A model generated the notes under the pieces. The model saw nothing but the letters and a program-made list of their open reading frames with translations, did not search any database and had not been told where the DNA came from. A program made the translations under genes and the position numbers. A stretch of DNA of 64,000 nucleotides from Arion vulgaris. Its lineage: Eukaryota > Mollusca > Gastropoda > Stylommatophora > Arionidae. The DNA is taken from contig CM036753.1 of assembly GCA_020796225.1 (NCBI GenBank), positions 79,691,441 to 79,755,440 of the forward strand, read 5' to 3'. Shown here one piece after another: positions 40,205 through 50,164 of this stretch (position 1 is its first letter; every line of letters starts with the position of its first letter).

Positions 40205-40465
40205 CTGGGGGTCTCTGTGGCTAAGTGGTTAAGCCCTTTCCTTGTGAGTCGAAGGTCGTGGGTTCGAATCCGGACCGCGCCATTCTGTTCACGAGTGCAA
40301 TTTTTTTCCAGAGACCCTAGGATTGTTGCTGGAGCTACGGAGTTCGTGCTTTGTGCAATACTCTCGGCAGGTGGCGTGCCATTTCTGCGGAGAGGACCGA
40401 GCCATATGGGGTTAAACCCGGTGAAATGAAGTCAATCCTTCTGCTTTAAACCCTTTTAATGAGTA
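40205..40465 (+). mobile_element. tRNA-derived SINE, family S2, best-preserved copy
   Basis: TCTGTGGCTAAGTGGTTAAG contains the A-box and GGTTCGAATCC (40261-40271) is a perfect B-box, spaced as in a type II tRNA (Ser or Leu class). The body is CAGAGACCCTAGGATTGTTG, GGAGCTACGGAGTTCGTGCT, ACTCTCGGCAGGTGGCGTGC and GAAATGAAGTCAATCCTTCT, ending in CCCTTTTAA. The tRNA part is not an intact gene. Confidence 0.92.
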
Positions 40466-40639
40466 ACCTAATAAAAATGACAGTTGTACATAAATATTAC
40501 CACAATCGCAAGTTCTTACTAATTTGTTTGCTCCAAATTGTTAGAGATGATGTAATAGAATAAAGAAAATAATGTCAATGCAGAGTGCTGAGAGTATCAA
40601 GAGAAGATTGGTTTAGGAATGAAGACATCAGTATCGAAC

Positions 40640-40890
40640 ATCAAGAAACATCAAAGTAAATAGTTCTACCACATAAACAGATTACCAACAGAAGTGTACA
40701 TCATAGGGTAATGCTGCTCAGATACAGTAGATACAAGGCCATCCACACAAAAGGTCAACCACAGAAATAACAGAGGCAGTGAAAGACACCGTATACAAAG
40801 GGCACACAAGTCTATTATAGAGATCTCTTCTTATCCTGACTTGGTGAGGCAAAAACAAAATTAGAGAAAGAGGAAGACATAATTAGCAAG
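40640..40890 (+). mobile_element. LINE 3' fragment, family L-D
   Basis: ACAGATTACCAACAGAAGTG, GTCAACCACAGAAATAACAG and GAGATCTCTTCTTATCCTGA match 19690-19935. It is frameshifted throughout. Confidence 0.72.
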
Positions 40891-41164
40891 GTGTAGTCCA
40901 AAGAGAGGCTATTTGTATATCATGTTAAACTGAAAAACGGTGTTAAAGTTTGAAACTTTAGAGTGTATCTGTACGATAAAGCATGCTTTAAGAAAAGAAC
41001 ACAGTAGACTACAATGAAATATTTCTTCAGCACATCATCTCCAGATGTGCCATCAAGTAGTAGACATGCATGCTAAAGTTGATCTCTTGTTGTCTCTATA
41101 GACAGATTCCAAGTACAAACACTATAGACCAATCCAGCTTTACTTTCTTAATTGCACATAGATA

Positions 41165-41300
41165 AGTCCCCTAGGATTGTTGCCGGAGCTAGAGAGTTTA
41201 TGCTTTGTGCAATACTCTCAGCAGATGGTGTGCCATTTCTGCTGGGAGGAACCGAACCATATGGGGTAAATCCTTCGGCTTTAGACCTTTTAGAGTAATT
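41165..41300 (+). mobile_element. SINE body fragment, family S2
   Basis: CCCCTAGGATTGTTGCCGGA, CAATACTCTCAGCAGATGG and GGGTAAATCCTTCGGCTTTA match the S2 body. The head is missing. Confidence 0.8.
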
Positions 41301-41619
41301 TAAATCAGATATTTTATGTTTGCTTTTTTCCTTTCCTACTTTTTTTTTTTTATTTATTTTTATTTGAACCTACTTTCCATAAGCAATTTTCATATTGTAA
41401 CATGTTGAATTTCTGTATAACATAGATCTCAATTTATATAAATATCAAGGTACTACACTATGCCTTCAGAACATATTCATCAAACCTGTGATCACTATGT
41501 AATTTGTATGTGTATTCTAATATAAATTCTAAATAAATTAGTTACTTTGTTGTTTTTTTTATATTACAAAAGAGGAAAAAACTAATGTGGAGTTATTGAT
41601 TATTGAATCGACGTTTCAC

Positions 41620-41995
41620 CCGAGTGGTTACCGGGGCCCAAATCAAATTTGGGGTGTAGAAAATAGAACCACTGTTACCTGCCACGCATGTCATAAGAGG
41701 CGACTGAGGTTTGGCTGAAATCAGATGCACGTGTCCTAAATGTGTAGAAGTCAACCTGCTGCCTTGCAGACGGCCAAAGGCTAACGGATAGCAAACCCAG
41801 TAAATGCTGGCTGAATCCGGACACATCGCCGAAGGATAAGCACCGGAGCTCCAAATGGCGCTGAAGATGTGACAAAACACACCAATGCTAAGGCTGCATG
41901 AAACACATTTCTACGTGAATGAATTTATGGAGAGATCTGGTACATTGGTCTTTTAAGTGATCGCGAGAAGAACCGCGTCTTATTATTCCGGCAGG
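41620..41995 (+). mobile_element. SINE-like repeat, long form S1b
   Basis: CACCCGAGTGGTTACCGGGG, AATAGAACCACTGTTACCTG, then the second module CATCGCCGAAGGATAAGCAC, GAGCTCCAAATGGCGCTGAA and TTCTACGTGAATGAATTTAT. It ends at GATCGCGAGAAG. Same structure as 28980-29330. Confidence 0.85.
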
Positions 41996-42003
41996 TGCTC
42001 TGT

Positions 42004-42204
42004 CTACCCTAACAGATGTTGAAACGTATGCATACTGATCGTTCCAGTGGCTCGCTGGTTAAACACGCTCCTCACTTTGCTTCTCAGGAATTTCCTTTCA
42101 AACTCCTTAAATTGCTGGATAGATTCAACAGCAATTTTAGTGTCCTCATCCAACAGGTGGTCATCAAGAGACTGAAGAACATCATACCCCTTACCCATCT
42201 TCAA
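42004..42204 (-). other. Unclassified minus-strand ORF of repeat origin
   Basis: A 66-codon frame reads MKMGKGYDVLQSLDDHLLDE, DTKIAVESIQQFKEFERKFL and onwards; the composition looks protein-like. A diverged copy of its LLDEDTKI segment occurs at about 45665-45715, so it is probably part of a repeat. I do not recognise a family. Confidence 0.35.
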
Positions 42205-43081
42205 CGATCAATGCTATTGATGCAAGCCTATTCACTCTCTTATTGCTGCGAACACCCGCATGTCCAAGATGGTAGATCCACATAAGCCTATGGAAACATC
42301 AATAGACAACATTCATTACATAAGAGTTATGATGCATGTAGTCTAGTGAAAGTAGTTTAGTATGATTAATCTATATTGTTTAGTGCAAAATTAGATAAAA
42401 TATACTTGTTTTTCAAGTCTGTTATTGAAAGCTCTTGGTAACATAAAACAGGGATATAGAAACTGCAGCTAGCCATTAAAGGATATTATTATAACCTCAA
42501 CCAGATGTGCTCAGTAATGTCTTCTCTTCTATTTTGTTTGAAATATTCTTTCCATCACAATATTTTGTTTCAAAGTGAACCTGCCTTGTGTACAGCAAAA
42601 GTGCACTACTTTCAACATGACTCTTATTTCCAGCAATAGTTCAATAAGCACAGTGTTGCCAATTTAGCACTTTTAGTGCTAGATCTAGCACTATTTTTGT
42701 GATCTAGCACTACAAATTTAGATCTAGCACCAAATCTAGCACTGAAAAAAATTAGTTAGCACTTTTAGCACTTCTTTTAGTTTGGTATATGAATCAGAAA
42801 ATCTCACAAAAAAAAAGATGAACAAGCACAGAAAATTTATTACAACGAGATCCGGGTAATGAATTTCTCAGTGTGAGAACAACTCTCTGAGAGGTCCGCG
42901 CGTTTGACTTAGAGTATAGCTGTAGCCTACCAAGCAAATGGTGTACCTTGTTTAATCTTGTTGACTTGCCACCAGCTTCTGTATTTGCTCTCAGTTCATC
43001 AGTGACTGTTCTTAAGTTCTATAATCATTTCCAAACCAACGGAGGACTGTTCAAATCATAAAGAGAATTCCTCATTCAGCA

Positions 43082-45142
43082 ATGAGTAAAGCAAAACCAA
43101 CGTATTCGCAAAAATTTCTAAAGGAATGGTTAAAAGATCCTGCTTTTGCAAAGTGGCTACTTGAAGTACCAACTGATTCATCCAAAGCTCATTGCAAGTA
43201 TTGTAGACATGACATTTTAGCTAAGTATTTTCTTTTAGCAAGACATTGTGAAACAAAGAAACATAAACTTGCTAGTCCATGTCAAAGTGCTTCTCTTACA
43301 AGTTTCGTTGCGAAGAAAGATAAGATTTCTACACTTGAGGCCAATTTAGCAATGTTCATTTGCTGTCATTCATCATTCAATTCTTGTGATCACTTGGTAG
43401 ACTTGTGCAAAAATACCATATCGGACATGAAATGGTAAATAAAGTTAGGATGCATCGTACAAAGTGTGCAAATATTGTAAAGAATATCATTGCTCCTTAC
43501 TTCAAGAAAGATTTGACTACTGATCTTGGGCAAGGAAAATTCTGTTTATTACTGGATGAATCAACTGACATAACTGTAAACAAGTTATTGGATATTGTTG
43601 TAATTTATTACAGTGAAACTCACAAGAAAGTAATTCATACATATCTTAATATGGTGTTACTAGACAAATGTAATGCAGATGCCATTGTAAATGCAGTCAA
43701 GAATGAATTAGATGAAAAGAAATTAAACATGAAAAATCTTCTGGCTATTGGCACTGACAACGCCAGTGTCATGGTAGGGACAAGTAATGGTGTTTTCAAG
43801 AAGTTGAAGGAAGGAATTCCTGGATTAATCTTATTTAAATGTGTATGCCACTCCATACAATTATCAGTGTCCCATGCTTGTGCTGCATCATTGCCAATAA
43901 ACTTAGAGTTTTTAGTAAGTGAGACTTATAAATGGTTTTCTAAGAGTTCACTGAGACAAATTTCTTAGTCAACTTTACCAGAGCATTAATGATAAGGAAC
44001 CACTGAAGATCTTAAATTCTTGTGCAACCAGGTGGTTAGCAATTGAACCAGCAATCAGAAGAATTTTAAGCCAATGGAATGAATTTTTTTTTTTTATCCA
44101 TGTTTGTTGAAGTTTTTTTGGCTTATTTTTTCTACAGGGTGAGAGCCAGCCCCACGCCACACCCTCCTTAGTCGCCTCTTACGACATGCCTGGCAGGTAG
44201 ACATTGCTGCATATTCTTTCCTCCCCTGTGGGCCCCGGCAGCACTCGGCGGATCCCTACCTTAGTCGCCTCTTACGACATGCCTTGTAGGGCGCAGTGTT
44301 GCAATTCTTGCTTCTCTTCGGCCCGCAACACACAGGCGTTTTCTGATCTATCTCTTCTTATTACATCTATTGCTAACATGTTAGTACTGCCAACAAGCAA
44401 CATTGATCCTCATGATCCTAACACTAACATTGAAGAATTTCTGGATCCAAATCCACAGCTGGGTTCTAGATTTGAGAAAAGACTTGGGGAATTGATAATT
44501 AGCCAACAAATTAAATCTTCTCAAGTAACTCACATCCGCAAAAGGGCACAAAACTTTTTGATTAGCCTGTACAAAGAGCTGCATAATCGTCTGCCAGAAA
44601 ACATTGATATTTTGAAGAATATAAGCTTATTCTCAGTGCAAAATACATTGACACATTTTAAGAAAACTATTATTCCCCTTCTGGAATTATTTCACTTAAA
44701 TGAAGAAATGAAATCATCAATTGAGATTCAGTACATCATACATTTAGTTACATGGACTGATATTGCAACCACTGAGACATTTTGGTCTGAAGTTTTCAAT
44801 TATACAGATTCTTTTGGAGGTAACCCCTTCAAAGACGTTGCAACTTTTGCCCTAAATTTATTAATTTTACCAAATTCTAATGCAGAAGTGGAACGGTTAT
44901 TCAGCAGCATGAATATCGTGAAAAATAAAATGAAAAACAAAATGCAGCTGCCCATGCTTTCAGCAATTCTTGCAGTAAAATATGGATTAAAGAGGCATAA
45001 TAAATGCTGCAAAAACTTTAAATTACCTAAAGATGTCATCGCCAAAATTGGAACAATGGACTCATATGACCCAACAAAACTTCAGAAGATGTGCAGTCTG
45101 ACTTCTCAAATTACGATGAAATACTATTCGAGCTGTAATTAA
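43082..45142 (+). pseudogene. hAT transposase pseudogene with BED finger
   Basis: The first frame (43082-43438) has a BED-type zinc finger, Cys38-x2-Cys41-x13-His55-x5-His61 (CKYC, then HCETKKH). It shifts near 43410-43435 to a frame with FCLLLDESTDI, LAIGTDNASVMVGTSNG and FKCVCHSIQLSVSHA, conserved hAT catalytic-core blocks. A second shift near 43966 continues CATRWLAIEPAIRRILSQW. A 260-bp SINE-like insertion (44087-44345) interrupts it. The last frame to 45142 ends with LPNSNAEVERLFSSMNIVKN, the hAT C-terminal dimerisation region. At least two frameshifts and one insertion make it inactive. Confidence 0.9.
44087..44345 (-). mobile_element. SINE-like S1/S1d insertion in the hAT transposase
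   Basis: Between poly-T at 44087 and ACACAGGCGTTT at 44345 lie two copies of the S1 head module on the minus strand (CCTTAGTCGCCTCTTACGAC at 44166 and 44262). The transposase homology resumes directly afterwards (FSDLSLLITSIANML). Confidence 0.75.
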
Positions 45143-45213
45143 TACAACACAATTGGTAAGTAAACTTTTTTGACATTTTTCTAACATTAAATAATATTTC
45201 TAGCACTTTCTAG

Positions 45214-45660
45214 TAATTTCCTCCACCAGTTTGTCTTAGACGCTAGTGTAAGTGGGCACCTCTTTCTTCTCAAGTCTGCATACTGGGGGCAGTTCTGTAG
45301 GATATAATTCCCATTTCTGCTTCCCCGTTTGTGCCGACCTCTTTCCGCAGTTAGTTTTGGCCACCTTCGTGATGGTAGGTCTGACATTCTTACTGCGTGA
45401 CTAAATCTCCTAGGCATATTGGCGACCGTAGAATCCGCTATCCCATTCCTCGTTGTGAAGGGTCGTTGCACCATATTATGCGCCTTACGGCCTGGTGCGT
45501 CCATTTTCTGTAAGTATTTGTTTCAGGTTAGCATTCCCTAGCGGACACATGCATCTGATTACAGCCAAACCTCCTTAGTCACTTCTTACGACACACATGG
45601 CAGGTAACAGTGGTTCTATTCTTTACACCCCAATTTGGGCCCGGCAGCCACCTGGGCCCC
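45214..45660 (-). mobile_element. Chimeric repeat S1c: S1 head joined to LINE-like 3' end
   Basis: The minus strand reads from the GAGTGGTT-type S1 head (here CCAGGTGGCTGCCGGGCC) through AATAGAACCACTGTTACCTG. It then runs into a LINE-like tail coding YILQNCPQYADLRRKRCPLT and SKTNWWRKLLESA. The plus-strand relative is at 56360-56870. Confidence 0.8.
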
Positions 45661-45719
45661 AAGTCTATTTTAGTGTCCTCATCCAACAGTAGGCCACCAA
45701 GAGACATAATAACGCAAAA

Positions 45720-46990
45720 CTGATTACGGGCAATCAACATACATGCTTTTAGCACAGTACATTCTGTAGTGATGTATATGAGTTTATTGTGCACAATTGT
45801 AGTGATACATACACATTTATGACTTCATTTCTAGGAAATGATTATTTTTATTATATATATAATTAACAGTCAATAGAATATACAAACATTTGATGTCAAC
45901 AAGTTCTGGTCCCGTCATTGGATCAGCATTTCACAAGACTAACACAAGCATGCACTTTTCTTAATTCATCATCTTATTCTTCTCTATCAAAGAATGGAAA
46001 GCAGGTGACTACATCGACGTGACAAAGAAATAGGAATGCAGACATCGTCAAAAAAACTAAATATCTATATCTATATATAGGAAGACAACAAAGAATTCAC
46101 ACACTCAATTGACTGTGTTCAGACCTTGTTCCCACTAGAACATATTGTTCTAACAAATTCTGCACCAAATTATATTTTGGGACCTCTTCTGTACAGCCTA
46201 TGAGACTAGTTTCTTTGGCTGAGCTATCAATTGTTCTTCAGTTTCTCATTCTTGTCTTCCTCTGCATGCATAATCTCATGTCATCTTGTACTCTTGCGGT
46301 GTTGTGGTGAAGTATATGGTGCTGGAGATTCCTTTTTATTCACTTCGTAAATAGAGATCTTCAGGGACTCTGTTATTCCATCAGTCCAGCGCTAGCATGT
46401 ACGTCTTCACTCTCCGTTTCTATTTACTCGGTGTATCATTACCTGTTGTGTACTTTTTGAAAGTAATCATTTTATACAGCCAAACCATTTGATCTGCTGC
46501 CTCTGGGTGAATTCTACTGCTGATTTTACACCCACTTTGGACCTGATTGTATCATTTATGATTTTCTATCTTCTTGATACATTGAGTATTGTCCCCAAGA
46601 AGCTCATTTCTCATAATTTTTACTTTGTCTTTTTGCTGTCATTGTCCATTTCTGGCATAACACGCATTCAATAGTGACTGAAAATAAGGGTTCTCAATCA
46701 GTTTATCAGACTGAACATAAAGAATATTATTAAATTGAATCTTAAGTTCAAACATTTACAAACCATAGTACCAACAATATAACCCTGGATCCAAAATCAA
46801 CATGACAATATGTTATATTTTTACTATGTGAAGCTGAGGTCAACCAAAACCAAATTTATTTTTCCATTTTTAGAACTCATTTGCAAGAAAACTTTACTTC
46901 GATCTCAAAGTAATATGTTTGCCAGATAAACGCATCAGAGTAACAAGGGACATAGCCCCTATTATTGACAAGCTAACTAAAACAAACATT
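45720..46990. other. Intergenic, no recognised gene
   Basis: AT-rich sequence between the hAT region and the pogo-like fragment. Short ORFs (for example 46489-46674) have no recognisable motif. Nothing further can be supported. Confidence 0.55.
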
Positions 46991-47014
46991 TCAACAACCA
47001 TATAATCTTTTTCG

Positions 47015-47870
47015 TTGTACAATCTTCAAATAAATAGTTTTCATTCATTTCATCTCTCTTATTTTAAGAGTGTCTCTCAAACTTTCCTTGGTGATGAAAC
47101 TGTCTTGGCTCTACATGCTATGACAAGTTGGGTGAAAGGAAATGAGAGAGCTTGCAAGTTGGCTGGTGCTGCATCCATTGAGAGATATAAGAGAAAGCAT
47201 GGAGAAGGTGTACATCATATATGTTGTCAGTTTAAAAATGATGGAACAGCAGAATCAGAGACATTAAACCACCCGATTGAAACTTGGGGCTAAATGAAGA
47301 CCAGTACGTAGTGGAAGATATGCAAGAACACTGAGATGCTTACTCCATTGGAGGATGTATGAGTATGAACTTGTCCAATGTCTAAGGATGTTCATTGGTA
47401 GTACTGAACTGATGAAAGTGTTGCAATAGTGGAATTTCAGAAGAAGATCAGGTTGGAGAACACAGGGCATCGAACGACAGACTTAACCTTATGAATATTG
47501 TTATTGCAACTGGTGATGCTGTCTTTAGGTCTCTATTTGTGCACCATTCAGAAAATACAAAGGCACTTAAAGGCATTTATGAGAATACACTTTCTGTTGC
47601 ATTTCATTCACATCTAAGCAGTTGGAATACCCAAAATACAGCAGAGACAAAATATTTGTGTTTTGTGGTTGTCGATAATTGTACTGCTCATCCACATATC
47701 ATTAGAATATGAGTGTATTGTGTTCTTACCGCCAAATATGACATTGCTGTTTCAATCATATGTTCAAGACCTAATAGCCACAGTTAAGGCAAAATGTGAT
47801 GTGTTTTATTGTAAATGTCAAAGACAGAGAAGAAACTCTGAAGCATTGTTGCAAGAGATATGAAAGGAAT
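47015..47870 (+). pseudogene. Pogo/Tigger/Jerky-like DDE transposase fragment
   Basis: Frame 47491-47712 ends TKYLCFVVVDNCTAHPH, and the next frame continues LEYECIVFLPPNMTLLFQSY and VQDLIATVKAKCDVFYC. These match the DDE_1 blocks typically reading LxxDNCxAHP and FLPPNxTxxxQPxDQGVI. Here the Gln-Pro-x-Asp part has become QSYVQD, so the third acidic residue is displaced. The upstream frame (47015-47293) may be the N-terminal part but has no clear motif. Inactive. Confidence 0.75.
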
Positions 47871-48014
47871 ACAATATGAAACAGGCAACCACCAATTTTG
47901 GAGATATTCTCAATATGCTAATAGTCTCGGTGAGAAATCATATGTGACAGAAACTGTCCCAAGCCAGTGAATTATTTTTAAACGGCTTCCAACCAACAAC
48001 AATTAATATGGCAA

Positions 48015-48260
48015 TAGTAAAGTAAAGGAACCTTTTTTTCATACCTTGAGCTATATTGGGTAATACGGTGTTATGCCCGTAATTTTCATAGATCATCAGC
48101 ACACAATGGGTGATGTGGTCAACATCACCATCCTTTTGAGGCTGGGCCGACCTGAGAGCCATTAGTCGGAAAAATATTCAACGTCTACTGTGGAATTGAA
48201 CCCGGACGACTGAAATAAGAAGCGAGTTCACTAACAACTATGCTACTCTCATGGCAATAG
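48015..48260 (-). mobile_element. tRNA-derived SINE, family S7
   Basis: The minus-strand head reads GAGTAGCATAGTTGTTAG (A-box-like) and CGGGTTCAATTCC (B-box). The body has GACCACATCACCCATTG and ends GGTTCCTTTAC. It matches 29740-30005. Confidence 0.8.
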
Positions 48261-48391
48261 TGACACTGGATAAAAAGGTTGGGTTTGTGGAAGTTAATGA
48301 AGAAGATGTTAAAGAGGTTTTGGCACCCCATGACCAAGAACTGACAGATGAACCTATATCACATAAATGAGCATGTACCGCATTGATCTTC

Positions 48392-48650
48392 TTCTTCACT
48401 TCTTCACGTTCGTTCTTTGCGACCAATTTTAATCACTCTTTGCGATATTTTTTTATCTTTGCCAAGAACGTGTATACGTTGCACATTGGTTTGGTAGGCC
48501 CCTAAACGCATATATTTCTACACGTTTAGGACATGTGCATCCGATTTCAGCCAAACCTCCTTAGGCGCCTCTTACGACATGCATGGCAGGTAACAGTGGT
48601 TCTATTCTTTACACCCCAAATTTGGGCCCGGTAACCACTCGGGCGTCCGC
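48392..48650 (-). mobile_element. SINE-like repeat, family S1, full copy
   Basis: The minus strand runs from CGCCCGAGTGGTTACCGGGC (plus 48645) to the GAA-rich tail (plus 48392). It has all S1 landmarks and is inserted about 450 bp downstream of the DCAF10 stop. Confidence 0.87.
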
Positions 48651-49102
48651 ATTGATAACATTGGCTCTGTCCATACTTCTGCCGCTTGAGTTTTACAAGA
48701 AAGTCAGCATGTTCATTGCCCTGCACTCCAGCATGTACAGCTAAGTCAGTGTCTTGAGATGTAATCTCTGAATGCTGTCCACCCACTCCACGCACAGACT
48801 TTCAGATTCAATCCTTTGAAGCATATTGAGCCTGTTATGATAACCGTATGGGTGACCTGTTTTTCAGCCAACTAAGAGAGAACCTCCAGGCTCTCCGTGA
48901 TATTCTGCGATATTATCTCTATTTTGTATGCTCACCAGTTACCAGATAATCAAGTACTAACTATTCAAATAATATGTAAATGGCTGAATACTTTATGAAT
49001 ATTCACACACCCACACTCATATTAATCTAAACTCTGATATGTCACTGTACAAACAATCACATAAATTCTGAAACACCACTGTATAAACATTAACAGTTGA
49101 GA

Positions 49103-50164
49103 TCATAATTTTGGTGAACAGAATGAGACACTGCCATCTCGAGCTCCGGCCACAAACATACAATGGTTGGGTGAGAATGTACTTGCTAATATACTGCTTT
49201 GTTGACTGACTGTCAAGCCCACCTGAGTCAAAGATCTTGGCTTTAATGGAACACTGTCACATAGTTCTGAACACCTGCTGTTAAATGCCAACAATCTAAC
49301 ACAGTTACCAAAGGGTGATGCTATGACTCGACCATCTGCACTAAAACTTTGTTCCTTTATGAAACCTCTTCCAATATTTGGTTCTTCTGAATAAAATAGA
49401 AGTCTTGGCTTTACATTCCTATGAAAAGCAGACCGTCTCCCTCTGTAACCTCTGGGCAGAGTCATTGATTCATAAAATGTCAGTCTTCTAGGGATGCGAT
49501 CATCATTTGAATTGTCACTTTCTCCATTTTGATGAGAACTACTTGAATGTGACATTTGCCTCCAGAACTGGGAACGATGTCTGCTTGGAGCAGACCTTAA
49601 GGTAATGGCTGGAGGTGATAGAATATTGTTTGACATGTTTGCTTCATTAACTGGTAATGAAATATCAATCAAAGTATTGTCATCAGGTCTTTGTGGCGAG
49701 TAATCTGAATTGGCAATAGAGGAGTTTGATAACTCTTCAGTGGATGTGTCAGCAGAAAATAAATATCTATTGTGTGGTGAACTCATCTGAGCTGCAGGAA
49801 CATCTACATCAGCATCATCATCATCACCACTTGAATTGATGTCAAATTCATCATCACTACTAGTGTCATCACTATCTACTGTTCCATTCAATAAACTCCA
49901 TTCATTGTGGTCATTGTAACTGCTCTGTAAGCCCCTTAACTCCGGTCGAAAGCCAAATAAGCTGCCTGTTGGTAATTCACCAGATTGCAGGAAGAAAGTA
50001 TCTCTGTCTCTACTGCTGGACTGCAAAAGCATTTGTGATTCAATATCTATGCTGTCTCTTGAAATATCATTACTTATAGCTGCATCCAAAGAACTGGCCC
50101 TTTCTCTGAGTATATCAATTTTGTTGTCATGTTCAATCTGTTGAATGTCATGCACGCAAGTCCA
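49103..50164 (-). CDS. DCAF10: DCAF10 terminal exon with acidic linker and C-terminal WD repeats
   Basis: The acceptor is TATTTGCTTCACAG. After WTCVHDIQQIEHDNK comes a low-complexity Asp/Ser-rich linker of about 200 residues (DSDDTSSDDEFDINSSGDDD). Then follow LTFYESM, LLFYSEEPNIGRGFIKEQSF, FGNCVRLLAFNSRCSELCDS and FSPNHCMFVAGARDGSVSF, ending SPKL and TGA. The C-terminal 100 residues are the best conserved part. Confidence 0.96.
   Translation of the reverse strand, partial: WTCVHDIQQIEHDNKIDILRERASSLDAAISNDISRDSIDIESQMLLQSSSRDRDTFFLQSGELPTGSLFGFRPELRGLQSSYNDHNEWSLLNGTVDSDDTSSDDEFDINSSGDDDDADVDVPAAQMSSPHNRYLFSADTSTEELSNSSIANSDYSPQRPDDNTLIDISLPVNEANMSNNILSPPAITLRSAPSRHRSQFWRQMSHSSSSHQNGESDNSNDDRIPRRLTFYESMTLPRGYRGRRSAFHRNVKPRLLFYSEEPNIGRGFIKEQSFSADGRVIASPFGNCVRLLAFNSRCSELCDSVPLKPRSLTQVGLTVSQQSSILASTFSPNHCMFVAGARDGSVSFCSPKL

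Larger units (their letters stand above)
42651..45213 (+). mobile_element. hAT-superfamily DNA transposon, inactive
   Basis: The left end CAGTGTTGCCAATTTAGCAC at 42651 has the form of a hAT terminal repeat and is followed by several subterminal copies of GATCTAGCAC. A broken transposase lies at 43082-45142. The right end shows the subterminal CTAGCACTTTCTAG at 45200-45213, where an S1c repeat begins, so the right terminal repeat is probably lost. No 8-bp duplication could be confirmed. Confidence 0.87.

Noticed and set aside
40205..40290. Apparent tRNA gene with perfect B-box
   Set aside because: The acceptor and anticodon arms do not fold as an intact tRNA, and the same head is repeated with a fixed body elsewhere. 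It is a SINE head.
45187..45504. 105-codon minus-strand ORF as a host gene
   Set aside because: It lies wholly within a chimeric S1c repeat that recurs at 56360-56870.
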